This document shows, piece after piece, positions 26,840 through 36,784 of a stretch of 64,000 bases of DNA. Position 1 is the first letter of the stretch. The number at the start of each line of letters is the position of its first letter. This DNA is from Acidobacteriota bacterium (GTDB lineage Bacteria; Acidobacteriota; Terriglobia; Acidiferrales; UBA7541), in the NCBI GenBank assembly GCA_003154775.1, contig PMES01000110.1, forward strand, positions 1-64,000, in the 5' to 3' direction. A program made the translations under genes and the position numbers. The notes beneath the pieces were generated by a model. The model was not told the origin of the DNA, searched no databases, and was given only the letters and a program-made list of their open reading frames with translations.

Positions 26840-28183
26840 TCAGGTCCCTATCGAGGAACGCAGGGCGTTGGCGATGGATTGCGAATACCGTTGGACATCC
26901 GCGTCGCGCTCCGCTTCCACCATGACGCGGGCCAGCGGCTCGGTGCCCGAGTAGCGCAACACAATTCGGCCATTGTCTCCGAGCGCCGCCTCCGCTTCCG
27001 CGAGCGCGCGAGCGACTTGGGGCAGGGAATCGAGCGGCGGCTTCGATTTCACTTTCACGTTCACAATCTTCTGCGGATAGTCTTTCAAACCCTCCACCAA
27101 CGATCCCAGCGATCCGCGCAAAGCCACCAGGCAGGCGATCTTCACAGCGGTGAGCAAGCCGTCACCTGCCGGGCTATCATCGAGGAAAATAATGTGGCCC
27201 GATTGCTCGCCGCCAAGGTTATTTTCTGACTTCAGCATTTCCTCAAGAACGTAGCGATCCCCCACGGCAGCCCGCGCCAGGGAAATGCCCTCGTGCGCCA
27301 GCGCGCGCTCCAGCCCGAGATTGGACATGGAGGTTGCCACCACACGCTGGTTCTTGAGTAATTGATGTGCCTTCAGGTAGCGCGCCACAGCCAGCAGCAC
27401 GCCATCGCCATTGACGACATGTCCAGACTCGCTGACGAACAGCGCACGATCCGCATCGCCGTCAAATGCCACGCCAAGGCGCGCGCCCTCGGCAAGCACG
27501 CGTTTCTGTAGTCCCTCCAGGTGCAGCGATCCGCAGCCGGCATTGATGTTCCGTCCATCAGGATTCACGCCCGTGGCCACGACATCAGCATTCAATGCGC
27601 GGAAAAGCTCAGGTCCCAACTGGTAGGCAGCTCCATTCGCGCAATCCAGAACCACGCGAAGGCCCGAAAGATTGGCGTTGTCGATCATGCGGCTGCGCAG
27701 AAAATCGAGGTATTCCACATGCCGGGCGTGATTCGCCACCAGTGCGGGACGCCCGTCGGAGACCGGTTCCGAGCGCAGGCGGAGAATCTCCGCTTCCAGC
27801 GTTTCTTCCACGGCATCGGGGAATTTCATGCCCGCATGCGAGAACAATTTCACGCCATTGTCGTGATAGGGATTGTGCGATGCGGAGATCACAACGCCGG
27901 CCTGGAAGTCATTCTGCCGCACCAGGCAGGCAATTCCGGGAGTGGTGATGACGCCGGCAAACTCGGCGCTCGCGCCGGCTTTCTCGAGACCCGCTGCCAA
28001 CACGGCCGCGATATGCGGACCCGATTCACGCGTGTCCATGCCAATCAGGGCATGCGCGGAGCCATGCTCGCGGAGCAAAAAACCGCCCAGTGCGCGGCCG
28101 GTAGCGAAAAGGGTCTGGTCGTCGAGCGGCGGCGTTCCGGGAACACCGCGAATTCCATCCGTGCCGAAGAGTTCTTTTGCCAT
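26840..28183 (-). CDS. glmM: phosphoglucosamine mutase
   Basis: The 447-residue protein starts KELFGTDGIRGVPG. The phosphoserine loop ISASHNPYHDNG lies near residue 100, the Mg-binding loop is FDGDADRALF, and the C-terminal phosphate-binding RYSGTEPLARVMVE is present. It converts glucosamine-6-P to glucosamine-1-P for UDP-GlcNAc and peptidoglycan. The full family length is present. Confidence 0.95.
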   Translation of the reverse strand: MAKELFGTDGIRGVPGTPPLDDQTLFATGRALGGFLLREHGSAHALIGMDTRESGPHIAAVLAAGLEKAGASAEFAGVITTPGIACLVRQNDFQAGVVISASHNPYHDNGVKLFSHAGMKFPDAVEETLEAEILRLRSEPVSDGRPALVANHARHVEYLDFLRSRMIDNANLSGLRVVLDCANGAAYQLGPELFRALNADVVATGVNPDGRNINAGCGSLHLEGLQKRVLAEGARLGVAFDGDADRALFVSESGHVVNGDGVLLAVARYLKAHQLLKNQRVVATSMSNLGLERALAHEGISLARAAVGDRYVLEEMLKSENNLGGEQSGHIIFLDDSPAGDGLLTAVKIACLVALRGSLGSLVEGLKDYPQKIVNVKVKSKPPLDSLPQVARALAEAEAALGDNGRIVLRYSGTEPLARVMVEAERDADVQRYSQSIANALRSSIGT

Positions 28184-28393
28184 GCGTGCGTGAAAGCCTG
28201 AGTGGGTGTGGCCTCGTGGCAGTCTAGCATACGCGCGAATTCACACTTTACGCTTTGATGAAGGGGTTTTCCAAACCGTCTACACAGCCTCCGACCCGCT
28301 TCGCAACCCTTGTTAATAGCATGTAACCTCGGTTTTGCGGGCCACCCGGAAACTCTCTGAGTATGTTACCGTGTTGGGCGAGAGGGGTTACTG

Positions 28394-29464
28394 GTGTCTA
28401 CACCGGAAACACCGCCAACTGTCTATCGCGTGTCAGGCTCGAATTTCAGCCTGCGCATCGTCGCGGCCGCGATCATCCTGCTCTTTTTCTACTACGCTGC
28501 CGGGGTCGTCATCACCCTGCTTTTGTCCGTCCTTCTGGCTTACTTTCTCGATCCGGCCGTGGAGTTCCTGGAACGCCTGCATATGCCGCGAACGATTGGT
28601 TCCCTAGTGATGGTTCTGCTCCTGATCACGGTGGTTTTCTCGGTGGGTTACGGCTTGTGGACGCGCACAACGGATTTTGCCGCGGATTGGCCAAAGTACC
28701 GGAGCATCCTGCAGGAGGCAACGGGTACCGTGCAGGGAAAACTGCGCGGCATCGAGGGGAGCGTGACCGAACTCACAACGCCGGAAGGCACGCCGAAACC
28801 CGTGGTGCCCAGTAACACCAGCAGCGACGTGCACAGTTTACTGGTCCGCGGCATCGGTTCGTTGTATGCCCTCGTCCTGGAGGCCACGTTCGTTCCTTTC
28901 CTGGTTTTCTTCATGCTGGCGGGGAAACGCGAGGCGTGGCACAGTACCTTGCAACTCTTTCCGGTGGCCCGGCGCACACAAGTGAAGGAGACGCTGGAGG
29001 ATTTGCGCGATGTGTTGCGCGATTATCTGGTGGGGATGACGGTGGTATCGCTGGTGGTGATCGCGTGCAGCAGCATCTTCTTTCTCGCGCTTGGGCTCGA
29101 CTATCCCGTGCTCACGGGAATCGTCTCCGGCCTGTTCAACATGGTGCCGTACATTGGCGCGGTGCTCGCCTGGCTCCCGGCTTTTCTTCTGGCCATCGTG
29201 AAGTGGAAGTCCATCAGTCATTTCGCGCTGATCGCCATTGTGCTGACGGGAATCCACATCGTGGCGCAGAACCTGATCGCGCCGCAACTCGTCGGGCGTC
29301 AGGTGCGTCTGAACGCCGTGGCGATCACCATCTCGCTGCTCTTCTGGGGCTGGGTGTGGGGCGGCATGGGGCTCATCCTGGCGATCCCCATCACGGCGGC
29401 CTTGCGCGTCATCTGCAAGCACTCGGAGTCGGCAAAGCCCGTGGCGCGCTGGCTGGGCGCTTAG
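28394..29464 (+). CDS. AI-2E family membrane transporter
   Basis: The 356-residue protein starts at GTG 28394 behind GAGAGGGG. It has the eight-helix pattern of the TqsA/YdiK family, with conserved FMVPYIGAVLAWLPA-like (here FNMVPYIGAVLAW) and GLILAIPITAALRV segments. Family members export small molecules or act as Na+/H+ antiporters; a quorum-sensing role should not be assumed. It diverges from glmM. Confidence 0.85.
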   Translation: MSTPETPPTVYRVSGSNFSLRIVAAAIILLFFYYAAGVVITLLLSVLLAYFLDPAVEFLERLHMPRTIGSLVMVLLLITVVFSVGYGLWTRTTDFAADWPKYRSILQEATGTVQGKLRGIEGSVTELTTPEGTPKPVVPSNTSSDVHSLLVRGIGSLYALVLEATFVPFLVFFMLAGKREAWHSTLQLFPVARRTQVKETLEDLRDVLRDYLVGMTVVSLVVIACSSIFFLALGLDYPVLTGIVSGLFNMVPYIGAVLAWLPAFLLAIVKWKSISHFALIAIVLTGIHIVAQNLIAPQLVGRQVRLNAVAITISLLFWGWVWGGMGLILAIPITAALRVICKHSESAKPVARWLGA

Positions 29465-29489
29465 CACTCGATTTTTTCAGAGTGAGAAC

Positions 29490-30476
29490 ATGGCACACGA
29501 AATGAGGCCTGTCCGCCTGCTTGCCGGGGCAGCGTTTTTTCTTCTATTCGATATCGTCGCGGGAATTCAGCCGGCCCATGCCTGGGGATGCAAGGGCCAT
29601 CAGACCGTGGCCCTGATTGCCGAAAGGCACCTCACACCGGAAGCGCGCCAATTGGTTGAGAAACTCCTTGAAGAGAATCCGGTTGATCCGCAAGTCAAAC
29701 GCTATTGCGGTTCCGCGATTCGCGATTTGCTGGCGGAGGGATCAACCTGGCCGGACGACGTGCGCAATGAACGCAAGAACGGTCCGTGGCATTACATCGA
29801 TATTCCGCGCGGGGCTCCTCGCCATCCGCTTGAGGAGTATTGCGGCGCGCAGGGCTGCGTCACGAAGGCCATTGCCGAGCAGTGGGCCGTTCTCAAGGAC
29901 AGCCATGCCGAACCGCGCAAGCGCGCCGAGGCCCTCCGCTATGTCGTCCACTTCGTCGCTGATCTACACATGCCTTTGCATGCCTCCACCAACAACGATC
30001 TGGGTGGCAACTGTGTACCGGTACATTACCTACGGCGCCGCCCGCACCAGTCGCACGACTCTTTCTCTCCCAATCTGCATGCGATTTGGGATACCGCCAT
30101 CCTCGAACGCGACATGGAAGGCGCCGACCCTGCGGAATTCGCGGACTATCTGGAGCAATCGTTCGGCAGTGAATTGGAGCAATGGCAGAAAGCGGGGATA
30201 CACATCGAAGATTGGACCTGGGAGAGCCACGATTTGGCGGAATCCGTGGCCTACGGTGGATTGAAGCCCACGATCCCGGTGGAAGCGCCCGTTTCCGTGC
30301 ACTCGTGCGCCGACGACAATCACGTGGGTGAGCGGTTGTTGCAAATGCATTTGACTGCCAACCAAGCCTATCAGGATGCCGCCGCAGCCGTGGTCGAGAA
30401 GCGCCTGGCGCAAGCGGGTCTGCGGCTCGCCATGATTCTCAATGACGCTGCAAAACCATCTCCGGCAGGGAACTAA
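29490..30476 (+). CDS. secreted S1/P1-type nuclease
   Basis: The 328-residue protein has a signal peptide ending before HAWGCKGHQ, so the mature N-terminal Trp would serve as a zinc ligand as in P1 nuclease. The histidine pairs continue in TWPDDVRNE, HYIDIPRG, VHFVADLHMPLH and NLHAIWDTAIL. The family uses three zinc ions to cleave single-stranded nucleic acids. Its 3' end overlaps the convergent gene on the minus strand by 38 bases. Confidence 0.9.
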   Translation: MAHEMRPVRLLAGAAFFLLFDIVAGIQPAHAWGCKGHQTVALIAERHLTPEARQLVEKLLEENPVDPQVKRYCGSAIRDLLAEGSTWPDDVRNERKNGPWHYIDIPRGAPRHPLEEYCGAQGCVTKAIAEQWAVLKDSHAEPRKRAEALRYVVHFVADLHMPLHASTNNDLGGNCVPVHYLRRRPHQSHDSFSPNLHAIWDTAILERDMEGADPAEFADYLEQSFGSELEQWQKAGIHIEDWTWESHDLAESVAYGGLKPTIPVEAPVSVHSCADDNHVGERLLQMHLTANQAYQDAAAAVVEKRLAQAGLRLAMILNDAAKPSPAGN

Positions 30477-30840
30477 GGATTGCTTGGCTGCGAGGCTCGT
30501 GCGGAAGCCGCTCCCAGCGATAGCCGGTGAGTACGGTGCTGCCGCCGAATGTAGTCTGGCCGTCGAGGTACAGCTCGATGGTCCACCAGGCGGTTGCGCC
30601 ATATTCCAATTCTGCCCAGTAGGCATGAAAATCCGGGCCGCCACGCTGCGTTCCAAAAGTGGAGAAGTATTCGACCTCCAAGCTTCCCGGTTCCTCGAGA
30701 TTGTGGTCATAAGCAACGATATAGGGGTTTTCCTGGGACCAACCTGACGGAGGATGGACGAGAAGAGAGAGCAAGGCAAGGACAATGGCCATGAAGCGCA
30801 GTGCGAACAAACAGAAAGAGTTAGGGGAAATGATGCGCAT
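30439..30840 (-). pseudogene. probable C-terminally truncated secreted protein
   Basis: 133 codons. After a signal peptide (cleaved near SGWSQ), the sequence reads like the N-terminal part of a larger beta-rich envelope protein (ENPYIVAYDHNLEEPGSLEVEYF ... TVLTGYRWE). From about residue 112 the composition changes to RLPHEPRSQAIL... and ends inside the 3' end of the nuclease gene. From memory of similar Acidobacteriota proteins I expect a longer C-terminus, so this is probably truncated, perhaps by a deletion or frameshift. The family name is not recognised. Confidence 0.5.
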
Positions 30841-31106
30841 TAATTGAGACTAGCTTGGTCCTATATTTTATGCAACTTCTTTGCAGCTGTACACGCCGTG
30901 CTTCTTCATTCATCACCTCTCCTTTCTTCTCCCACTCTCTTTCCACTTCGGTGCTAATCTTGCTCGTACATTCTTGCTGTCTGGGTACTGCTCCTCCTGA
31001 CGGGCTTCCCCTCTTGCCCCCGGGTTTTTTGCCCTGCTTCACGGCAACTCCCTCCCAGTGCCGTTTGCGCGTATATTTCTTGTTTACGAGAGCATTGGGA
31101 TGAACT

Positions 31107-32333
31107 ATGTCCACAATTCTGCCTTCTGAAACGCTGCTCGAGCATCTCCTGGCCGGCTCTGACGAAGCCCTGGTGGGATTCCGGACGGATGGCACCATTG
31201 TTTTGTGGAACCGGGCCGCGCAGGGCCTCTATGGCTTCACCGAGTCGGAGGTTTTGGGAAAGTCCATCACGCAGTTGCTGCCCTTGTACGAATTGCCGGC
31301 CCTCGAGGAGTTGCTCGGAAGCCCGCTACGCATCGATTCCAGCGAGGCGGAAGTCACGGAGCGACTTCACAAGGAAGGCATGCGCGTACCCGTCCATTTG
31401 CAGAGGTCCCTGGTACGCTCGGCAACCGGTGAAATTCTAAGCGTCCTTGAAAGAACACGAACGCTTTCTTCCAATCCTGCAGGCGCTCCCTCGCAAAATC
31501 ATTTTCGCTTGATGGTCCAGCAGATGCCGGTGCTTTTCTGGACTACTGACCAGCGTCTGCGTATCACTTCGCATTGGGGTCCCATGCTGGGCGTCCATCG
31601 GAGGATGCAACCGAAAGCCATCGGACAGACCATTCATGAATTTTTGCGCTGCCCGCAAGACGAAGATGCGCCGGTGAAGCAGCACCTCGCCGCGCTCAAC
31701 GGAATCTCCTCGCGGTTTGAGTACAAGCGCCGCAAGCATGTATTTGACATCAGCCTTGAGCCGCTCCGCGACTCCAATGGAAGCATTCTTGGTTGCATCG
31801 GTGTGGCTCTGGACATTACCGAGCGCAAGAAAACGGAGGAGGAAATCCGCCACCAGGCTACGCATGACGGCCTGACCGGGCTCGTCAACTATCGCGAATT
31901 CTATGGCAGCCTGGAAAAAGAGGTCCTCCGCGCAGAGCGCAGCCATCACTCTTTTGGTTTGCTCCTTCTCGACCTGGACGACCTGAAAGGCATCAACGAC
32001 CGGCTGGGCCATCTGGCAGGCAACCGCGCCCTGCGGCGTCTGGCCCGCGTGATGAAGGAGAACTGCCGTGCATCCGATATTGCCGCGCGTTACGGCGGCG
32101 ACGAATTCGCCATCCTCCTGATTGATGCGGACGCGGAGAGGGCCCAGCAGATTGCGCAACGCATCGCCAATCGCCTGAGTGAGCAGCCCGATGAGCCGCG
32201 GTTGTCCGTCAGCATCGGTTCGGCGGTATATCCGGAAGACGGTCAATCGCCCCAGGATCTTCTGGAAGCGGCGGATCGCCGCCTGTATCGCAACAAGAAG
32301 GCGCTGCGTTGGCAGACCGCGGACGCGGATTGA
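31107..32333 (+). CDS. PAS-PAS-GGDEF diguanylate cyclase
   Basis: The 408-residue protein has two PAS domains (about residues 8-125 and 135-250) and a C-terminal GGDEF domain (about 268-400). The active-site YGGDEF is intact, and an RxxD inhibitory site (RASD) lies five residues before it, so feedback-inhibited c-di-GMP synthesis is expected. There are no membrane helices, so it is a cytoplasmic sensor of unknown signal. A hairpin ACGGCA/TGCCGT lies in the 5' region near 31040-31070. Confidence 0.9.
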   Translation: MSTILPSETLLEHLLAGSDEALVGFRTDGTIVLWNRAAQGLYGFTESEVLGKSITQLLPLYELPALEELLGSPLRIDSSEAEVTERLHKEGMRVPVHLQRSLVRSATGEILSVLERTRTLSSNPAGAPSQNHFRLMVQQMPVLFWTTDQRLRITSHWGPMLGVHRRMQPKAIGQTIHEFLRCPQDEDAPVKQHLAALNGISSRFEYKRRKHVFDISLEPLRDSNGSILGCIGVALDITERKKTEEEIRHQATHDGLTGLVNYREFYGSLEKEVLRAERSHHSFGLLLLDLDDLKGINDRLGHLAGNRALRRLARVMKENCRASDIAARYGGDEFAILLIDADAERAQQIAQRIANRLSEQPDEPRLSVSIGSAVYPEDGQSPQDLLEAADRRLYRNKKALRWQTADAD

Positions 32334-32558
32334 AGCCTTGCAGGGCATCCCTTCAAGGATCACCTGGACCTCGCGTCATCTTCTACAAGCGTTTGCACAA
32401 ATGTGTAAAATGAGGTCGGCGGCCCTGCTATTGAGGAGTCCGCATTTTTTGTGGGGTTCGTTCCAAAGCCTGCCTGATCCAGTTCGTTACACGATTGCCT
32501 TGGATTATCAATGTGAGGTCTTCATTAGAATCGAGGCGAAGTAGCTGGGGTGACCGCC

Positions 32559-33017
32559 ATGGACAAGAATGAGTTGCTTCTCGCGTTGCTTGCGGAGGGT
32601 TTCACACGATCCGCCTGGCACGGGCCCAACCTGCAGCAATCGCTGAAAGGCGTCCGCGCGAAACAGGCGGCTTGGCGCCCTGCTCACGGACGTCACAATG
32701 TTTGGGAACTCGCGCTTCACTCCGCGTATTGGAAATATGCGGTGCGCCGTAGGATCGAAGGGGGAAAGCGCGGCTTGTTTGTCCTGAAGGGAAGCAATTT
32801 CTTTACGCGGCCCGAAAAAGGCAAGGCCACGGAAGCAGCCTGGCGCGCCGATCTCGCCCTGCTCGAGAAAGAACATCGCGCCCTGGAGCAGAGCGTGCGC
32901 CGCGTTTTGAAGACGAACCCCTCGAGAAAGCTTCTCCGCATGCTCTACGGCATCGCCTTCCACGATATCTATCACGCGGGGCAAATCCGGCTGCTTCGCC
33001 GCTTGATGGCGCGCTGA
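32559..33017 (+). CDS. DinB-superfamily protein
   Basis: About 152 residues from the ATG at 32559; a GTG at 32550 is also possible. A four-helix bundle is suggested, with the metal-binding histidines in NVWELALHSAYWKY and HDIYHAGQI. DinB/YfiT-like proteins are metal-dependent thiol transferases or hydrolases of mostly unknown substrate. The motif supports the fold, not a specific reaction. Confidence 0.8.
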   Translation: MDKNELLLALLAEGFTRSAWHGPNLQQSLKGVRAKQAAWRPAHGRHNVWELALHSAYWKYAVRRRIEGGKRGLFVLKGSNFFTRPEKGKATEAAWRADLALLEKEHRALEQSVRRVLKTNPSRKLLRMLYGIAFHDIYHAGQIRLLRRLMAR

Positions 33018-33089
33018 AAAACTTCTTTGAGAGGGCGCTCCGTCGAGGCAGCCGACGCCTTCCGATCAGCTACGGAGCCAATTCGCAAC

Positions 33090-33350
33090 TCAGGAATTGG
33101 ATCCGGGCGGGACCGGCGCGGGGCGCGGATTGAAAAGGCCGAAGGCCACGAAGATGTCCAGCACGCCGATGCCGCTGACGATCCCGCGCATCGAAGGATG
33201 CAGCACAATGGGTATCAGCCAGGGAAAGTGATGCAGGAAGTAGTTCTGTTCCCAGAATGCGGACCACGGCAGGTACAGCAGCAGCGCACCCATTTCAAAC
33301 AACAACACAACGGTCAAGGCGCGCAGAATGCGGTTCATCGAGGAATGCAT
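33090..33350 (-). CDS. small hydrophobic membrane protein
   Basis: The 86-residue protein has hydrophobic stretches at about residues 8-30, 42-52 and 57-72 and a Pro-rich C-terminus (NPRPAPVPPG). No family is recognised. An internal ATG (33338) is an alternative start. It lies just downstream of the TPR gene start region in the opposite order: the TPR gene ends at 33378 and reads into it on the same strand. Confidence 0.55.
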   Translation of the reverse strand: MHSSMNRILRALTVVLLFEMGALLLYLPWSAFWEQNYFLHHFPWLIPIVLHPSMRGIVSGIGVLDIFVAFGLFNPRPAPVPPGSNS

Positions 33351-33377
33351 GACCCCTGGCTAAGTTTGGACCTGTGG

Positions 33378-36300
33378 TCAGCGAGCGGGTTTTTGAAGCG
33401 CACTGATGCGTTCGGCAACGTCGCGATAATCGATGTTCACCGCGTAGACCTGGGAAAAACTCTTGAGTGCCGTATCCAGATCGCCGGCCGACTCCTGGGC
33501 CACTCCCAAATCATACCGCAAGGCGAGTTTACTTTCCGAGTCGATCCCGGGGGTCAGCAGCGCGCGTTCGTACCATATGGCCGCGATGCTCGGTTGGCCC
33601 TTTTCCATGAACGCGAGGCCCAGCAGCGTGCAGCACTGCATGGCATAGCGGAAGGCCTTGCCGCGGTCGTTGGCTTTGGCTACCTTCTGGAACTCGCCGA
33701 TGGCTTCTTCGAGGAGGCCCATTTCGCGGAAGGCAATGCCGAGATTGTAGTGGGTCTCCAGATCCTCGTCTTCGGCGCCCATCTCGCCGAGTTCTGCGCG
33801 GAATTCTTCAAAGACTTCTTTCAGCGGGGCCGATTCGCCGTCAGCTTCGGCGTGCTCCGTGGACAATTCTTCTTTTTTCGCAGCCGGAGTGGCGGGTTCG
33901 GGCTCGACAGGGGCGGGCGGCGTCAGTTCACCCATGCCCAGCTGATCGATCTCTTTCGCCAGATCCGCCATGAAATCTTCGGAAGTGAATGCGTTTCCAT
34001 TCGACGGCACGCCCGCGGGTACTTGTTCCCTGGGTCCGGGCTTTTCCGGAGGCGTGCTCTTTGCGGGCTCTTCCTTTTTCGGGAGAGCCGGCACCTGCCC
34101 CAACATCTCGTGGGCCGGCACGACGGGTTCCGGCTCGATCACCAACTCGAATTCCTGATCCAGTTCGAATTCAGGCTCTGCGGGTAGAGGCTTGGGCAAA
34201 GCTGCCTGCGGCAGTTCCAGGGCGGGCTCTGGCCCCTCGGCCGCCACTTCGCCGTGTTCTGGCAGAGGCAAAGCGGTCAATTCCTCGTCCGGCAGCAGTT
34301 CCTTGTGCTGAGCAGCGATCTCCGCGGCCTGCGGCGTACTCGGCGCGGTCGGAGCACTTGCTGGCGAAGCAGGCGTCCCTGCGGAAATTTCCTCCAGCGG
34401 GCTGGTCCAGCCTTCCGGGTCATCGGCGTCCGTGGGGACCGCAATTTGCGGCGTCCCGATGTCATCGGTCGGGGCCACCAGGATCTCGTGCGGCAGCAAC
34501 TCATCTGGAATCTGCACCGGAGTTTCATCTTCGAGCACCAAATCGGGCAGTTCCACCTCTTCCACGTTCGATGGGGCAGCGACCTTCGGAACGGGCGATA
34601 CACCTTCAGCTTTGGGTTCCGGCTCCTTCGTCTCTTCCAGCAGCGAAGCCCATTCGGAAGAGAGGTCGACTTCTTCGGCTGCGGAGACGGGCTGCGCATC
34701 AGCCACTTCCGGCACCGGTTCGATTATCTCAATTTCGGGTACGTCTTCCTGCACTCCAGCAGCGGCATCTTGGGCGACCGGGCTGGCTTGCACGGGCTGG
34801 GCAGCTACTTCCGCGGCCGGCTCTGCGCCCGCTTCGACGGGGAACTCTTCCACGCCTTCCGCCGAAATCGCGGTGGCCGCCTCTTCGACGGGTTCGGTCT
34901 CAACGGGTTGCGGCATGGCTGCTGCCACGGCGGCGGCGATTTCGTCATCCGTCAAACCGGCCGCGCGCTGGAACCTGCGTCGCAGCTCGCCAAAGCGTTC
35001 GCTGCTGCGCACGTCCCCGCGTTGGGCATGAATGTGTTCGAGCTGCGCGGCCAGCTCCGCGGTGCGCCGGTCGTCGCCGGCTCCCAGCACGAAATCCAAC
35101 AATTTTTCGAGGGTCGGCGCGTGCGTCGGCGCGCGCCGCAAAATTGCTTCGAGCAGTCCGATGGCCTTCTGCGTCAGGCCGTAGCTGGCAAAAAGATCGA
35201 CGTCCGTCAGGGATTGCGCTATGAACTTCTGGGTCTCTTCATCGAGGTCCGGTTCGGCCGGCGCGGACGCCGTTGTCTGCGCTGCCACCTCTGGAATTTC
35301 CGGCTCCAGACCAGGTCGCACTTTCGGTGCGTGTGCCTCGGGCAATTCGGCCTGCAGCGTCTCGTGTGCTTCCACGGGCTTCGCTTCTGCCGCGGGCTCT
35401 CCTGGCAGCAAACCCAACTTGCGAAGCACATCGTTCAGCTTGCGTTTCGGCGAATCGCTTTCCGGCTCGCGGTCCACCAGTTGCTGGAAGACGTCCTTGG
35501 CCCGCTGCAGTTTCCCTGCGGCGACCAGCGCATCGCCAAGGTGTGCCAGGGCATCGGGCAGGCGGAAAGAATCACTGGTACGGCCGTAGGTGTCCACCAG
35601 CCATTCGAGCGGTTCGAGCCGGCCGGGCAGCCGCGTCGCCAGCTCATTTAGCAGGTGCACCACGCCTTCGTGCTCCCCGGCGTCAATCATCGGGATGCGG
35701 ATGCGCGAAAGCACGGACATGGCGCGCTCGCCTTGTCCGGACTCCAAGAGCGCTTCAGTCACTTTCTGCGTGGCCGTGAAGTTCTTTTCGTCGGACGAGA
35801 AAATCTTTAACGCCAGGGCCGTGGCTTCGTCCCACTTGGCGTTCTTCAGGTATAAATCCATCAGCAACTCAGCCGGCTCGCCGCCCTTTTCGAGGTCCGG
35901 CACGCGCTCCAGGATCTCCGCAGCCTGCGCGATTTTCCCGGCGGTCGTGAACGCCCTTGCCTTGATGATCAGGGCATCCAGGTTTTTCGGACTGATATGC
36001 AGCGCCTTATCCGCAAGCTTTTCACATTCCTGCTGCTCGCCGCGGGCCAGGGCGCGCTGCGCCGCGGAAATGTACGTTTCCAGGGCTTCCCCGGACTGCC
36101 CCATGGCCTGATAAAGATCGGCCAGGCGGATCTGGATCCGCAGGTTATCGGGTTCCGCCAGCAAAAGCTTCTTCAGCAGCGCCACCGCTTCCGGCTGCTT
36201 GTTGTTCTTCAAGTGGAGTTCGGCGAGTTGCAGGAAGAGCGGTCGCGCCTCGCTCATGACCCCTTGCTGCACGTACAGGTCAGCCAGCTTTTCGAGCGGA

Positions 36301-36581
36301 CGAATTTCTTCGGGGGCGAGTTTCGCGATGCGCTTGTAAACGGCGATGGCCTTCGTCAGGAAACCATCGCTGACGAACAGTTGCGCGAGCCGCTCGAAGT
36401 AATCGATGGCCTGGAACGTCTCGCCCTGGCGGATGTACAACTCTCCGACGGTCATCAGGGTAACTTGATCCCGCGGCTCGTACTTCAGGATTTGCTGATA
36501 TTCGGCGATGGCTTGCGCCACCTTGCCCTGATTCAGCAACTTTTGTGCGGTTTCAACGAATTTGCTCTTGTTGTAGGCCAT
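33378..36581 (-). CDS. large TPR-repeat protein
   Basis: 1067 residues. The N-terminal about 370 residues and the C-terminal about 110 are consecutive TPR helices (e.g. AIAEYQQILKYEPRD, AIDYFERLAQLFV, TALKSFSQVYAV). The middle (about 390-920) is acidic and low-complexity, rich in Glu, Pro and Ala, with one further TPR-like patch near residue 445. There is no signal peptide or membrane helix. It is probably a cytoplasmic scaffold; Acidobacteriota and Deltaproteobacteria have similar long TPR proteins linked to motility or gliding, but that role is not shown here. Confidence 0.8.
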   Translation of the reverse strand: MAYNKSKFVETAQKLLNQGKVAQAIAEYQQILKYEPRDQVTLMTVGELYIRQGETFQAIDYFERLAQLFVSDGFLTKAIAVYKRIAKLAPEEIRPLEKLADLYVQQGVMSEARPLFLQLAELHLKNNKQPEAVALLKKLLLAEPDNLRIQIRLADLYQAMGQSGEALETYISAAQRALARGEQQECEKLADKALHISPKNLDALIIKARAFTTAGKIAQAAEILERVPDLEKGGEPAELLMDLYLKNAKWDEATALALKIFSSDEKNFTATQKVTEALLESGQGERAMSVLSRIRIPMIDAGEHEGVVHLLNELATRLPGRLEPLEWLVDTYGRTSDSFRLPDALAHLGDALVAAGKLQRAKDVFQQLVDREPESDSPKRKLNDVLRKLGLLPGEPAAEAKPVEAHETLQAELPEAHAPKVRPGLEPEIPEVAAQTTASAPAEPDLDEETQKFIAQSLTDVDLFASYGLTQKAIGLLEAILRRAPTHAPTLEKLLDFVLGAGDDRRTAELAAQLEHIHAQRGDVRSSERFGELRRRFQRAAGLTDDEIAAAVAAAMPQPVETEPVEEAATAISAEGVEEFPVEAGAEPAAEVAAQPVQASPVAQDAAAGVQEDVPEIEIIEPVPEVADAQPVSAAEEVDLSSEWASLLEETKEPEPKAEGVSPVPKVAAPSNVEEVELPDLVLEDETPVQIPDELLPHEILVAPTDDIGTPQIAVPTDADDPEGWTSPLEEISAGTPASPASAPTAPSTPQAAEIAAQHKELLPDEELTALPLPEHGEVAAEGPEPALELPQAALPKPLPAEPEFELDQEFELVIEPEPVVPAHEMLGQVPALPKKEEPAKSTPPEKPGPREQVPAGVPSNGNAFTSEDFMADLAKEIDQLGMGELTPPAPVEPEPATPAAKKEELSTEHAEADGESAPLKEVFEEFRAELGEMGAEDEDLETHYNLGIAFREMGLLEEAIGEFQKVAKANDRGKAFRYAMQCCTLLGLAFMEKGQPSIAAIWYERALLTPGIDSESKLALRYDLGVAQESAGDLDTALKSFSQVYAVNIDYRDVAERISALQKPAR

Positions 36582-36634
36582 GCCCTTATGGGACAGCTTC
36601 CCTACGAAAGCCGTCCACGACTTTCTCCCTGATG

Positions 36635-36664
36635 GCGTTGTAGGCGCTCGGAAGTCTACAACGC
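36635..36664. repeat. perfect 9-bp inverted repeat between rnhB and the TPR gene
   Basis: GCGTTGTAG (36635-36643) and CTACAACGC (36656-36664) flank 12 bases. It lies about 55 bases upstream of the TPR gene start and downstream of rnhB. Without a T-run on the minus strand, an operator for the TPR gene is plausible. Confidence 0.45.
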
Positions 36665-36784
36665 TTCATTTTCACGCTACAGTCCCTCATGGGGGGGCGT
36701 CAATGAAAGCGCGGCAGCTTGTTAGCAGGCAGTTATCCCCGTAGCTGATACGCCACCTCAGGGGAAGAAATGGCGAAAAAGAAT

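Noticed and set aside
30439-30840. Selenocysteine read-through at the TGA ending this ORF
   Set aside because: The frame beyond the stop is Arg/Pro-rich antisense of the nuclease gene and looks non-coding; no SECIS-like hairpin follows.
34254-35651. 465-codon open frame antisense to the TPR gene
   Set aside because: Low-complexity Phe/Arg/Gly shadow of the acidic TPR middle region; no start signal or fold.
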